Of a stretch of DNA of 64,000 nt, positions 33,025-41,674 are shown one piece after another. This DNA is from Fidelibacterota bacterium (GTDB lineage Bacteria > Fidelibacterota > Marinisomatia > SCGC-AAA003-L08 > TS1B11). The DNA lies in NCBI GenBank assembly GCA_004124875.1, contig SCKJ01000002.1, positions 186,001 to 250,000 of the forward strand. Reading direction: 5' to 3'. The position numbers were made by a program, and so were the translations under genes. Below the pieces are notes generated by a model, which saw only the letters and a program-made list of their open reading frames with translations, searched no databases and was not told the DNA's origin. Position 1 is the stretch's first letter; the number at the start of each line of letters is the position of its first letter.

Positions 33025-34846
33025 CGGCAATTGCGCCAGCGTAAATGCCTTCAATGACGCTGCTGTAGCGCTCAAGAACTACCTTACGCTTAACTTTAAG
33101 TGTCGGTGTTAATTCCCCTCCATCAATGGTGAATTCCTGTGGCAACAAGGCGATCTTCTTGATTTTTTCGTAGCGCGCGAACGGCTCCATAGCCTGCTCC
33201 ACCTCTTTTTCAACCAGCCCGATTATTTCAGGATGATTGACGAGTTCCTCATTGCCGGAAATGTTGAGGCCCCGCTCAGCGGCATAAGCGCTCAGCGCCT
33301 CAAAGTTGGGCACCACCAGCGCAGATATGAAGTTGCGTCCGTCACCCAGAATGCAGACCTGATCGACATTCGCCAGCACAGCGAGGGCGTTTTCCAGGGC
33401 AGCGGGGACGACATTTTTGCCGCCGGAGGTGACCAGGATATTTTTCTTGCGGTCGGTAATCTTCAGGTAGTTATCATCGTCAAATTCGCCGATATCGCCG
33501 GTATGGAACCAGTTGTCATCATCGATGGCCTCGCGCGTCGCCTCGTCGTTTTTAAAGTAGCCTTTCATGATGTTGGGACCGCGCACGAGAATTTCCCCAT
33601 CCGCGGCGATGCGCACTTCCACGCCCGGTATCGGGGGGCCGACTTTGCCCGTTTTAAACAGTTCCAATTTGCTCACTGTCACGGCGGGAGAGGTTTCCGT
33701 CAGGCCATACCCTTCCAGAATAGTCATGTTGGCGGCCCCGAAGAAATCTGCGATCGCCGCTGACAGGGGCGCAGAGCCGGAAACGAAAAATCTGATCCTG
33801 CCCCCCACCTTTTCCAGCAATTTGGAGTAGACCAGTTTGTTGGCCAGACCGTGTTTCCACGACAACCACGCGCCCGGCTTTTTTCTCAATAGATTGAGCG
33901 CCAACACCTCTTTACCAACCCCGATGGCCCACCAGAATATTTTTTGGCGCAGTGCCGGGGTTTTCGCGACACCCGCAAGCACCCGGTTATACACTTTCTC
34001 GTAAAAGCGGGGCGCGCCGAGCAGCACCGTGGGGTGAACCTCGAGCATATTGGCGCCAACCTGTTCGATGCTTTCGGCATAATAGGTAACGGCGCCCCGG
34101 CTGAAAGCGAGAAAGTGGCCGGCCATCCGCTCAAAGGAGTGGCTCAGGGGCAAAAAGGATAAAAGGACGTCCTCATCGTTGATGCTGATATGGGTCAGCG
34201 CTGCTTCAATATTGGTAACCAGATTGGAATGCGTGAGCATCACGCCCTTGGGTTTGCCTGTTGTGCCGGAGGTATAAATGAGGGTCAGCAGGTCGTCCGG
34301 GGTTGCCTCCATGCACATGGCCTGAAAATCGAGCCCGGCCTCCCGGCCATGTTCCGCTCCGGCATCCAGGAGCTCAATATAGGTTGTAATGTGTCGTTGG
34401 TCCCCATCGGGGGACTTTCCGGTTATTTTGGAATCATCCATGACCACGACCCATTCCAAGTTGGGGCATTCGTCCCAGATTTCAAGAATTTTTGCGCCTT
34501 GTTCTTCGTTCTCAACGAAAATCATTTTCGATTCCGAGTTGGTCAGGATATAGGCGATTTGATCGGGGGGCAGGACGGGATAGATGGCCACGGTGGTGCC
34601 CCCGGCACACAAAATGGCATAGTCGGACATGGCCCAGCGTGGGGAATTGTTCGACACAATGGCCACGTGGACGCCATTCTGCACGCCGTGTGATTTCAGG
34701 GCAAAGGCAAGTTCTTCCACCGTGGAGCGGATATCCTTGCCCCGCAAGCCCTGCCAACGGTCTTGTTTCTTTTCATAATAAAGATGCTTGTCAGCAAACT
34801 TTTCCGTCGTCTGATAAAACATTTCAGAAATGGTTCGGTAACTCAT
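33008..34846 (-). CDS. Long-chain acyl-CoA synthetase (AMP-forming)
   Basis: 612 residues from ATG 34846, which has GAGGGGG six bases upstream. ANL superfamily: the P-loop-like motif YTSGTTGKPKGVMLTHSN, ERMAGHF, GYGLTETSPAVT, HTGDIGEFDDDNYLKITDRKKN and the C-terminal catalytic lysine region LKVKRKVV. Of the FadD15-like, FCB-type long-chain group with a helical insert (KIFWWAIGVGKEVLALNLLRKKPGAWLSWKH). It activates fatty acids at the membrane face. First gene of the fadD-purM-gpsA run; divergent from 35028. Confidence 0.93.
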   Translation of the reverse strand: MSYRTISEMFYQTTEKFADKHLYYEKKQDRWQGLRGKDIRSTVEELAFALKSHGVQNGVHVAIVSNNSPRWAMSDYAILCAGGTTVAIYPVLPPDQIAYILTNSESKMIFVENEEQGAKILEIWDECPNLEWVVVMDDSKITGKSPDGDQRHITTYIELLDAGAEHGREAGLDFQAMCMEATPDDLLTLIYTSGTTGKPKGVMLTHSNLVTNIEAALTHISINDEDVLLSFLPLSHSFERMAGHFLAFSRGAVTYYAESIEQVGANMLEVHPTVLLGAPRFYEKVYNRVLAGVAKTPALRQKIFWWAIGVGKEVLALNLLRKKPGAWLSWKHGLANKLVYSKLLEKVGGRIRFFVSGSAPLSAAIADFFGAANMTILEGYGLTETSPAVTVSKLELFKTGKVGPPIPGVEVRIAADGEILVRGPNIMKGYFKNDEATREAIDDDNWFHTGDIGEFDDDNYLKITDRKKNILVTSGGKNVVPAALENALAVLANVDQVCILGDGRNFISALVVPNFEALSAYAAERGLNISGNEELVNHPEIIGLVEKEVEQAMEPFARYEKIKKIALLPQEFTIDGGELTPTLKVKRKVVLERYSSVIEGIYAGAIADAPTG

Positions 34847-35027
34847 GGGGTACCCCCTCAAGATTATGATAACCAGAGTGGAAAAATTAAGGTGCCGCGT
34901 CCGGTGTTGCCAGAAATAGAATCGAGCCGATAATCGACGGCTCGATAAAATCTCCTGCTAGCCAACGGCCTGATAGCCGCGCTATATTGGGTGCCTCCAT
35001 GGAACTCTATCTGACAGCAGTAGATCC

Positions 35028-35432
35028 GTGCTGAGCCCCCGGCACCTGCTGGGTATTGCGCTGCTGTGGCTCATCACCATGGTGGCCACACCTTTGCTCG
35101 ATGACCAGGTTCTTGTTGAGCAGCGCGCTACCAAGCTGGTCATTTACAACAACACGGCGGACACGCTCAATTTTACCATCATGGAAGTTCGCAAGAGTCG
35201 CTTTACCAGATGGCAGCCGTGCGATAATCCGCAACTTTGCGGCGACCGCGGCATCAAGCCCGCCATGAGCGGCGATCTGCCCTATGAGCTGATATCCGGG
35301 TGGTACCCCGGCGCGGATGTCGCCGTGTTCTGGTGGCACCTGACGCCCGACAGCGCCGGCCCCAACGGATACCGTGTGGATGGTCCCCACAAGATAGTGG
35401 TCCCTACGCCCAACCGTCCGTTTTTCGAGTAG
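35028..35432 (+). CDS. Exported or membrane-anchored small protein, unknown function
   Basis: 134 residues from GTG 35028. An N-terminal hydrophobic segment (HLLGIALLWLITMVATPLL) acts as signal or anchor. The rest is a compact beta-rich domain with NNTADTLNFTIMEVRKSRFTRW, two cysteines eight apart and a Trp-rich GWYPGADVAVFWWHL. I know no family for it. It ends ten bases before the M6 metalloprotease gene and probably shares its transcript, which suggests an envelope role. Confidence 0.6.
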   Translation: MLSPRHLLGIALLWLITMVATPLLDDQVLVEQRATKLVIYNNTADTLNFTIMEVRKSRFTRWQPCDNPQLCGDRGIKPAMSGDLPYELISGWYPGADVAVFWWHLTPDSAGPNGYRVDGPHKIVVPTPNRPFFE

Positions 35433-35442
35433 AGGCAGCCGC

Positions 35443-37890
35443 GTGCGCCAGATCACGATCAGCCGAGCCCTTTTTCCGCAACTTCCCCGTATGCGTTTGA
35501 CGGCGCTTTTTGCGGGCGGCCTGTTCATCCTCGCAGGCGCACTGTACGGCATCGATCCCTCACCCATGTTGCGGGCGAAGATCGCCAGCGGCATGGTTGC
35601 GCCCCCCTACTACATGCAGCATGAAGCCCGTTTGCGGGCCTTGGGGGTCGAAGCGCCTCTGCGGAGCTTCAGGCTGCAAAAGGGCGGCCTTTCACCGGCC
35701 GGGGGAGCCCTGGCAGTACCCACCGGCGACTGGAACGTCCTGGTGCTGCTGGTGGACTTTCCCGATACCATGAGCCAGACCGAGGCCACTTTTTTTGACT
35801 CCCTTATTTACTCCACCACCGGCCCGTCTGTGCAAGACTACTTTCTGGAAACCTCATACGGACGGCTCAACATTACCACCGTCACGCTGCCTGGCGTCAC
35901 CGGCTGGACCCGGGCGGACTCGACACATGACTACTATGTTAACAGTCAAAATGGCTTAGGGAACACCTATCCCCGCGACGCTCGAAGACTCGTTGAAGAC
36001 CTGGTGCTCGCCGTGGACTCGCTCATCGACTTTACGCCGTTTGACAATGATCGCGACGGCTACGTCGACGCCCTGTTTGTGGTGCATGCCGGTACCGGGG
36101 CCGAATGGACCGGGAGCAGCGACCATTTCTGGTCGCATGCGTGGGCCACCACTTACGATATGCTTGTAGATAGCGTAAAAGTTCGGCCCTATGCCATGCA
36201 GCCTGAATACTGGGAAACGCCGGGCGATATGACCCTCGGCGTGTTTGCCCACGAGCTGGCCCACACCGCATTTGATGTGCCCGACCTGTACGATCGTGAC
36301 GATCTACCCTCAAGGGGGCTCGGGTACTGGACGCTGTTGGCAGCGGGCGCCTGGCTCGGTCCCGGCGCCGGATACACAAATTTTGCCGGCGGTTCCCCGG
36401 CCCTGCCGGATGCCTGGAGCCGCATCCGCATGGGCTACGGTGTGCCTCAGGTGATTACCGCAGGGGCCAACCATCTTCCGCTGGCGCCGGCCACCCTCGA
36501 TTCCACCATTTACAGGCTGTGGACCGGCGGCATATCCACAGGCGATCAGTACTACCTGGTTGAAAATCGTCAGCAGATGGGCTACGACAGCTACCTGCTC
36601 GGTGCGGGCATGCTGATCTACTACATCGATGAAGCCATGGGCCATTTCGGCAACGACAAGCAGTGGATCCCAGGCCAGGGCGCGCAGGAGCACTACCTCG
36701 TCGCCCTGATGCAGGCTGACGGGCAGTATCATCTGGAACGCGATAGCCTCAGCAGCCTCAGCGACGACGCAGGTGATCCCTATCCCGGATGGACCGGCAA
36801 CACCGCCTTTGGCGACCACACCTCCCCCAGCGCGCGCACCTATTCCGGAGCGTTGAGCGGCATATCCATCAGCAACATTATCGATACCGGCGACACCGTC
36901 TGGGCCGACTACGGATTTGGCCTGCTGCCCGCGGAAGTGACCATCGATTCAGTGATCGACCGGCCGGATGACAACGGCGGGTACTTTGTGCTCCACTGGC
37001 CACCGGTCCCTGCCGACACTGTAAACAGTGCTGATTTGGATTCCTATACCGTGTGGTGGGAATATGCGGTGGTCAGCGGCGCGAGCGTGGACTACCGCCG
37101 GTTCTTGAACGACGGCGGCTGGGTGCCATTCGATACGATTGCCGCCACTGCTGCCGGGCAGTACATTGTGGAAGTGCCTACCGCCTATGATTTATCCGCT
37201 ACCGGGGCCACGATTATCGAGCTGCGTGTCTCGGCCAATTATGCCGACGGCCATATGACATTTTCCGATCCGGCGACAGGCTTCTCCTGGGATGATTTGC
37301 CCCCCGATACGGTGCGGGGTTTGACGGTTGACCTGGACACCAAGGGCGCGATTTTGCAATGGCTCCCCATTACCTCAGAGCCGGTTTCCTATGAAGTATA
37401 CCTGGCCGATGTCGATCCGGTGGTGCCCGATACAGCAACCTTTGTTGCCGCGACGGCCGATACCACCTACACCATTCCCCCACCTGCCGTGGGAGGGACT
37501 GTCCATATAACCGTGCTGGCGGTGGACCAGGCCGGCAACCAGGGCGCCGCGGCAGATGCCGTGTCGATTACATTTCTGGAAATCACCGGGAACCAGTCAG
37601 GCGTCCCGGCACGCTTCGCCCTGCGCCCGAACCATCCCAATCCGTTCAATCCGTCGACCGTTATTCCCTTTGATGTGGCCACCGCCGGCCTGGTAACGAT
37701 TACGGTGCATGACCTTACCGGCAGGGAGGTAGCACAACTCATCGACCGCTCCATGTCCCCAGGCAGCTACCGGGCCATATGGGCCGGTTTTGACGCGACC
37801 GGCCGCGCTGCGCCATCGGGCATCTACTTTGTCCGCATGACGGCGGCTGGAGGTTACACAGCCACCCATAAAGCAATTCTGATCCGTTAG
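35443..37890 (+). CDS. M6-family metalloprotease with C-terminal sorting domain
   Basis: 815 residues. From GTG 35443 (GAGG upstream), or ATG 35491, the start leads to a signal peptide (RLTALFAGGLFILAGALYG). The protease domain has VLLVDFPDT, YGRLNITT, the calcium-type loop DNDRDGYVDALFVVHAG and the zinc site FAHELAHTAFDVPDLYD, matching immune inhibitor A-like M6 peptidases. Two or three beta-sandwich domains follow (residues ~490-720). The end is a sorting domain starting NHPNPFNPSTVIPF and ending APSGIYFVRMTA..KAILIR. Secreted, probably surface-bound, protein degradation. Confidence 0.92.
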   Translation: MRQITISRALFPQLPRMRLTALFAGGLFILAGALYGIDPSPMLRAKIASGMVAPPYYMQHEARLRALGVEAPLRSFRLQKGGLSPAGGALAVPTGDWNVLVLLVDFPDTMSQTEATFFDSLIYSTTGPSVQDYFLETSYGRLNITTVTLPGVTGWTRADSTHDYYVNSQNGLGNTYPRDARRLVEDLVLAVDSLIDFTPFDNDRDGYVDALFVVHAGTGAEWTGSSDHFWSHAWATTYDMLVDSVKVRPYAMQPEYWETPGDMTLGVFAHELAHTAFDVPDLYDRDDLPSRGLGYWTLLAAGAWLGPGAGYTNFAGGSPALPDAWSRIRMGYGVPQVITAGANHLPLAPATLDSTIYRLWTGGISTGDQYYLVENRQQMGYDSYLLGAGMLIYYIDEAMGHFGNDKQWIPGQGAQEHYLVALMQADGQYHLERDSLSSLSDDAGDPYPGWTGNTAFGDHTSPSARTYSGALSGISISNIIDTGDTVWADYGFGLLPAEVTIDSVIDRPDDNGGYFVLHWPPVPADTVNSADLDSYTVWWEYAVVSGASVDYRRFLNDGGWVPFDTIAATAAGQYIVEVPTAYDLSATGATIIELRVSANYADGHMTFSDPATGFSWDDLPPDTVRGLTVDLDTKGAILQWLPITSEPVSYEVYLADVDPVVPDTATFVAATADTTYTIPPPAVGGTVHITVLAVDQAGNQGAAADAVSITFLEITGNQSGVPARFALRPNHPNPFNPSTVIPFDVATAGLVTITVHDLTGREVAQLIDRSMSPGSYRAIWAGFDATGRAAPSGIYFVRMTAAGGYTATHKAILIR

Positions 37891-37892
37891 CG

Positions 37893-38699
37893 ATGCCGCG
37901 GGCGAAGATCAGCGGGCATCTCTGCGACTATCTCACCCAAGGTGACCCCGGGGGACTGCCACTGGTGTTTATCCATGGGTTCCCTTTCAGCCAGGCCACT
38001 TGGACCGGGCAGTTACAGGCTCTGCCGCCCTCAGTCTACGCCGTCACTTACGACCTGCGTGGTCTGGGCCAGAGCGAGGCCACCGGGGGTGAAGTAAGCA
38101 TGGACGGTTACGCCGATGATCTGGAAGGACTGCTCGAACTGTTGCATATAAAGCGGCCGATTGTCTGCGGCCTGTCGATGGGTGGCTATGTCGCTCTACA
38201 TGCCGCAGCGAGGAATCCGGGACTGGTCAGGGGGCTGGCGCTGTGCGATACGCGCAGCGGCGCTGACAGCGTTGAGGCCAAGGCTGGTCGCACTTCGGCG
38301 GCGAAACAAGTGCGCGAATCAGGCATGGAAAGTCTGGTCGAGGCGCAGCTGCCCAACCTGATGACGCCGCAAAGCTTCGCTTCCGATGCAGATTGGGTGC
38401 AGGCGTTACGCACGATAATGCTGTCCACCGCGCCTGAAGGCGCTGCCGGCGCGCTGGAGGCCATGCGCGACCGTTCTGACACCACCCCGGCGCTCGCCCG
38501 CTTCGATTTTCCGGTCCAGCTGATCTTTGGAGAACACGACAAAGTCACGCCCCCGACCGAGGGGCAGAGCATGGCCGCTGCGTTGCCGGATGCGCAGCTG
38601 GCCATCATTGAAGGGGCGGGACACGTGAGCAATCTGGAAAACCCCACACAGTTCAATGCGGCCCTGCATAGCTATCTGGGACAGTTTTTGCCGGCATGA
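37893..38699 (+). CDS. Alpha/beta-fold hydrolase
   Basis: 268 residues. Oxyanion turn VFIHGFPFSQATW, nucleophile elbow CGLSMGGYVALH, late Asp in FGEHDKVTPP and catalytic His in GAGHVSNLENP are all present. Closest in style to 3-oxoadipate enol-lactonase-like and other small esterase hydrolases; the substrate is open. No signal peptide. It starts two bases after the M6 protease gene, so the two are cotranscribed. Confidence 0.9.
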   Translation: MPRAKISGHLCDYLTQGDPGGLPLVFIHGFPFSQATWTGQLQALPPSVYAVTYDLRGLGQSEATGGEVSMDGYADDLEGLLELLHIKRPIVCGLSMGGYVALHAAARNPGLVRGLALCDTRSGADSVEAKAGRTSAAKQVRESGMESLVEAQLPNLMTPQSFASDADWVQALRTIMLSTAPEGAAGALEAMRDRSDTTPALARFDFPVQLIFGEHDKVTPPTEGQSMAAALPDAQLAIIEGAGHVSNLENPTQFNAALHSYLGQFLPA

Positions 38700-38747
38700 C
38701 CGGCGCGGTCGAAACCCGCTGCAGTCACAAATTAAAAAGGAGGCATT

Positions 38748-38903
38748 ATGAGCATGGGGTTGGGAGAGATGTTGACAGGTATCCTGGTATTCGCGCTATT
38801 GTTCCTGGTATTGCGAGAATTCTTCTGCTGGTATTGGAAGATCAATCGCGTGGTGGCGTTGTTGGAGAACATCGAGGCAAAACTCTCGGCCGATACCGAA
38901 TAA
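38748..38903 (+). CDS. 51-residue membrane miniprotein
   Basis: ATG 38748 is preceded by AAAAAGGAGG at ideal spacing, one of the best ribosome binding sites in the window. The product has one hydrophobic helix (MLTGILVFALLFLVLREFF), an aromatic CWYWKIN motif at its end and a short amphipathic tail (RVVALLENIEAKLSADTE). Similar tiny proteins with a WYxKIN motif after one helix occur in other bacteria; their function is unknown to me. It lies between the hydrolase and the dipeptidase. Confidence 0.7.
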   Translation: MSMGLGEMLTGILVFALLFLVLREFFCWYWKINRVVALLENIEAKLSADTE

Positions 38904-39053
38904 TTCATTTTTATAATCCGCCGACTGACGAATTATTTTGTAAATAAGGTGTTTTAGTAAAATTTGCCATCGACCGATCCTGGCACCTCCATTCTCGCGA
39001 CTGCCTGGCGGGCGCGACGCCACTAGTACCCCCAACCGTAAGGACATAAACCC

Positions 39054-40343
39054 ATGAAATCAACTCTGCGCAGTCATTATCTATTGACTGGCGCCCTCCT
39101 GCTGACACTGATTGGCGGTCATCTGCGGGCCCAAAATAGCGCGAACCTGGCCACAGCCAGGCAGATCCTTAAGGAAACGCCCCTCATTGACGGACACAAT
39201 GATGTGCCCTGGCAGTATCTGTCGCGCGCGAAGAACCACATGGATGAGATCAGATTTGATGTCAGCACCGCAGCGCTCGAGCCCCCGATGCACAGCGATA
39301 TTCCGCGCCTTAAAAAAGGGGGCCTGGGGGCCCAGTTCTGGTCCGTCTACATCCCGGCCACGTCAGCAGGTCCCGGAGCGGTTCGAGAGGTCTACACGCA
39401 GATTGATGTGGTGCACCGCCTGGTGGCGCGTTACCCCAGGCAATTTGAAATGGCCTACACCGCGGATGACATCGTTCGCATCCATAAACAGGGCAAAATT
39501 GGCTCGCTCATTGGGATTGAAGGGGGCCACGCCATCGAAAACTCCCTGGCGGTGCTGCGCGAGCTCTACCGCTCCGGTGCCCGGTACATGACTCTCACCC
39601 ATTCCAAAAACATAGATTGGGCCGATTCAGCCACTGAAATTCCTGTGCATAACGGATTGACGCCCTTTGGGAAGTTGGTCATTAGGGAGATGAATCGCCT
39701 GGGCATGCTGGTCGATTTGTCCCATACTTCGGAAAAAACCATGTCCGATGTGCTCGACATGGCCCAATCGCCAGTGATCTTTTCACACTCCTCAGCCCGG
39801 GCGGTTACCGGCCACCCCCGCAATGTGCCGGACGCCATCCTGAAGCGTCTGAAGAAAAACGGCGGCATCGTGATGGTCACTTTCGTGACCCCATTCATCA
39901 ACGATGATGTGCGCGGGTATTACCTCGATTTACAGGTGCAGCAGCAGCGAGCGAAGTCCCAAAATCCTTACGATACGACGGCCTTTAATCGGCAAATGGA
40001 GAGCTGGAAGACGGCGCATCCCATGCCACGGGCCTCGCTTGCTGATGTTGCGGCCCATATCGACCATATCGCCAAACTCATCGGCGTCAATCACATCGGC
40101 ATCGGCTCCGATTTTGATGGCATAGAATCTGTTCCCGAGGGCCTTGAAGACGTCTCTACCTTTCCCGCGCTGTTTGCCGAACTCATGTCCAGAGGATATA
40201 GCAGGAAGGACCTCAAGAAAATAGCCGGTGAAAATATGCTGCGCGTCATGCGGGCCAATGAGAAAACAGCGGCCAGACTGCAACGCAGTGACAGGCCGCT
40301 GGACGACCTTATCGATGAGATTGACGAGAAAAAGACCCCGTAA
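39054..40343 (+). CDS. Membrane dipeptidase (M19 family), exported
   Basis: 429 residues. Signal peptide to LRAQ. M19 zinc sites: TPLIDGHNDVPW (HxD), GIEGGHAIENSLAVL with bridging Glu, VDLSHTSEKTM (His), VIFSHSSARAVTGHPRN (second His and Arg), and HIGIGSDFDGIE (Asp). These enzymes cleave dipeptides with either stereochemistry at the second residue. Periplasmic or extracellular by the signal. With the two secreted proteases nearby, it suits peptide scavenging. Confidence 0.93.
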   Translation: MKSTLRSHYLLTGALLLTLIGGHLRAQNSANLATARQILKETPLIDGHNDVPWQYLSRAKNHMDEIRFDVSTAALEPPMHSDIPRLKKGGLGAQFWSVYIPATSAGPGAVREVYTQIDVVHRLVARYPRQFEMAYTADDIVRIHKQGKIGSLIGIEGGHAIENSLAVLRELYRSGARYMTLTHSKNIDWADSATEIPVHNGLTPFGKLVIREMNRLGMLVDLSHTSEKTMSDVLDMAQSPVIFSHSSARAVTGHPRNVPDAILKRLKKNGGIVMVTFVTPFINDDVRGYYLDLQVQQQRAKSQNPYDTTAFNRQMESWKTAHPMPRASLADVAAHIDHIAKLIGVNHIGIGSDFDGIESVPEGLEDVSTFPALFAELMSRGYSRKDLKKIAGENMLRVMRANEKTAARLQRSDRPLDDLIDEIDEKKTP

Positions 40344-40602
40344 CCAGCTGATCATGTGACGCATCTCACAAGTTCAATAATATTGGCAACTTTTTGCAAA
40401 AGTCATGCGTCTAATAACCGAAAAGGGAGAAGAACGGAGATTGGCACTTCTCCCGCAATCTGATTTGACAATCTCCATTGGGATGCCGGTCGAGGATTGA
40501 TTTTCACACAGGCCATCGTTTCGAATCTTCCTGAGAGAAGCGATGACTTGCATCAGTTTCGGCATGGTCTCCTGAGCGTACCTGCCTCAAACCACTCTCA
40601 CA
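40344..40602. other. Intergenic region without a convincing gene
   Basis: A 63-codon minus-strand frame (40374-40565) exists, with AGGAG only three bases before its ATG and no recognisable product; I leave it uncalled. A TGGCAC-N7-CGCA string at 40442-40457 on the + strand partly resembles a sigma-54 promoter but has CCGC instead of TTGC. No tRNA or repeat was seen. Confidence 0.4.
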
Positions 40603-40630
40603 ACGCCCCAGGCCGCAAGGCTTGGGGCGT
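40603..40630. terminator. GC-rich 12-bp hairpin with GCAA tetraloop
   Basis: ACGCCCCAGGCC (40603-40614) pairs with GGCTTGGGGCGT (40619-40630), with one G-T pair, across the very stable loop GCAA. Only CTCACC follows on the + strand, so there is no T-tract; it may be a decayed or Rho-assisted terminator, or the end of an RNA coming from the left. Confidence 0.4.
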
Positions 40631-40660
40631 CTCACCATTCAGGTGAACATGACCTGAAAT

Positions 40661-40690
40661 AAAAAGGCCACCGGCATAACCGGCAGCCTT
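40661..40690 (-). terminator. Rho-independent terminator of the leftward run
   Basis: On the minus strand AAGGCTGCCGG and CCGGTGGCCTT form an 11-bp stem with a five-base loop, followed by TTTTTATTT counting the last stem bases. It lies 37 bases after the stop of the coiled-coil gene at 40727. A perfect 7-bp inverted repeat TTCAGGT/ACCTGAA (40638-40658) follows it. Confidence 0.75.
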
Positions 40691-40726
40691 CCTGTCACGC
40701 ACGTGACGCGCGGATGAAATCGGCTC

Positions 40727-41212
40727 CTAATTCTTTTCCTCGCCCTCCTCGGGTTCGGTGAGCGCCTTGAGGTCACTCTCGAAGACGTTGAGACGCTCCT
40801 GCAGATCAAGGATGGACCGGTTGGTGTTCCTTTTGTAGGTACTCAAATCATCGTCAAGGCCACGTACATCCCCTTCCACAGACCTGATTTCTGCGCGCAA
40901 GTTCTCTTCGATCTGGGTCATGAGGAAATTGAGATCTTCGATCCGGTTACCCAAGCTGTCGGTCACGGTCTGCAATCTCGCCTGCAAATTGGCGATATCT
41001 TCGGACATGCGCTGCATATGTTTGCCGCGTCCGTCAAATTTAAGCGAAAGGCGGCGGTACTCCTCATCAATGAGGGTCTTATGGCTCTGTAGCTCGGTGT
41101 CGCTGACGGCCAGCTGCTTCATGATCCGGGAGTGCCTGTAATCGACAAACACGCCGTAGTAGACGCTGAAAACCACAAGGACCATAACCAGGATGTTAAT
41201 AAACTTCTGCAT
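40727..41212 (-). CDS. Membrane-anchored coiled-coil protein
   Basis: 161 residues. One N-terminal helix (FINILVMVLVVFSVYYGVFV) is followed by an almost continuous heptad-patterned coiled coil to residue 150 and an acidic tail (EPEEGEEKN). This is the plan of an inner-membrane protein with a long cytoplasmic or periplasmic rod. No family recognised. It lies 26 bases after the next upstream gene, also predicted helical, and may work with it. Confidence 0.75.
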   Translation of the reverse strand: MQKFINILVMVLVVFSVYYGVFVDYRHSRIMKQLAVSDTELQSHKTLIDEEYRRLSLKFDGRGKHMQRMSEDIANLQARLQTVTDSLGNRIEDLNFLMTQIEENLRAEIRSVEGDVRGLDDDLSTYKRNTNRSILDLQERLNVFESDLKALTEPEEGEEKN

Positions 41213-41238
41213 GTAGGCTCCGTTATCGAGAAAAAGTA

Positions 41239-41574
41239 TTACTTGGAAGAAGATTCAATCTGCGCCAGACGCTTTTCCCATTCGGTGATGCCGTCATCTT
41301 CCTCATCGACGACTCCCGTGCCGGTGTCGCTGACATTTCGATATTGCGTTCGAATACGCTCCAGCAGCTCCTCATTGGTTTCCGAATTCTGCTGCAAACG
41401 CTCTACCATACCGGCAAGTTCTGCGTCAAACTCCCTCGTGGTGTACTCTATCCGGTGAATCAGTTGATCAATGAGGGCCACCCCAAACCCGGGATTAAGA
41501 TTCTCAACGAGGGCGTCATTTTTCCCCTTTGCATATGATTCCTGATCTGATAGATTTGATTTTGGGTCTGTCAT
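41239..41574 (-). CDS. Helical acidic protein, unknown function
   Basis: 111 residues, no signal or membrane helix. Most of it is predicted helix (FGVALIDQLIHRIEYTTREFDAELAGMVERLQQ), then an acidic loop (VVDEEDDG). Charged and Gln-rich, coil-like. It precedes the membrane-anchored coiled-coil gene by 26 bases, so the pair may form one complex. I do not recognise it. Confidence 0.65.
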   Translation of the reverse strand: MTDPKSNLSDQESYAKGKNDALVENLNPGFGVALIDQLIHRIEYTTREFDAELAGMVERLQQNSETNEELLERIRTQYRNVSDTGTGVVDEEDDGITEWEKRLAQIESSSK

Positions 41575-41674
41575 CTAGATTGCCATCCATGAGTCTTGGG
41601 ATTGATCCTTGCGATTCGGGGTCAAAGTTTCTGAATTCTCATCAAAATTGCAACATCTAAATAGGGCTTTTCGC

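Noticed and set aside
35007..35594. 195-residue minus-strand ORF
   Set aside because: It is antisense to two + strand genes with clear signal peptides and has no ribosome binding site.
40383..40397. TGGCAAC-N3-TTGCA as a sigma-54 promoter
   Set aside because: The GG-GC spacing is nine bases, not ten, which usually destroys activity.
40374..40565. 63-codon minus-strand ORF
   Set aside because: Shine-Dalgarno is too close to the ATG, there is no family, and the product is not obviously folded. Left open.
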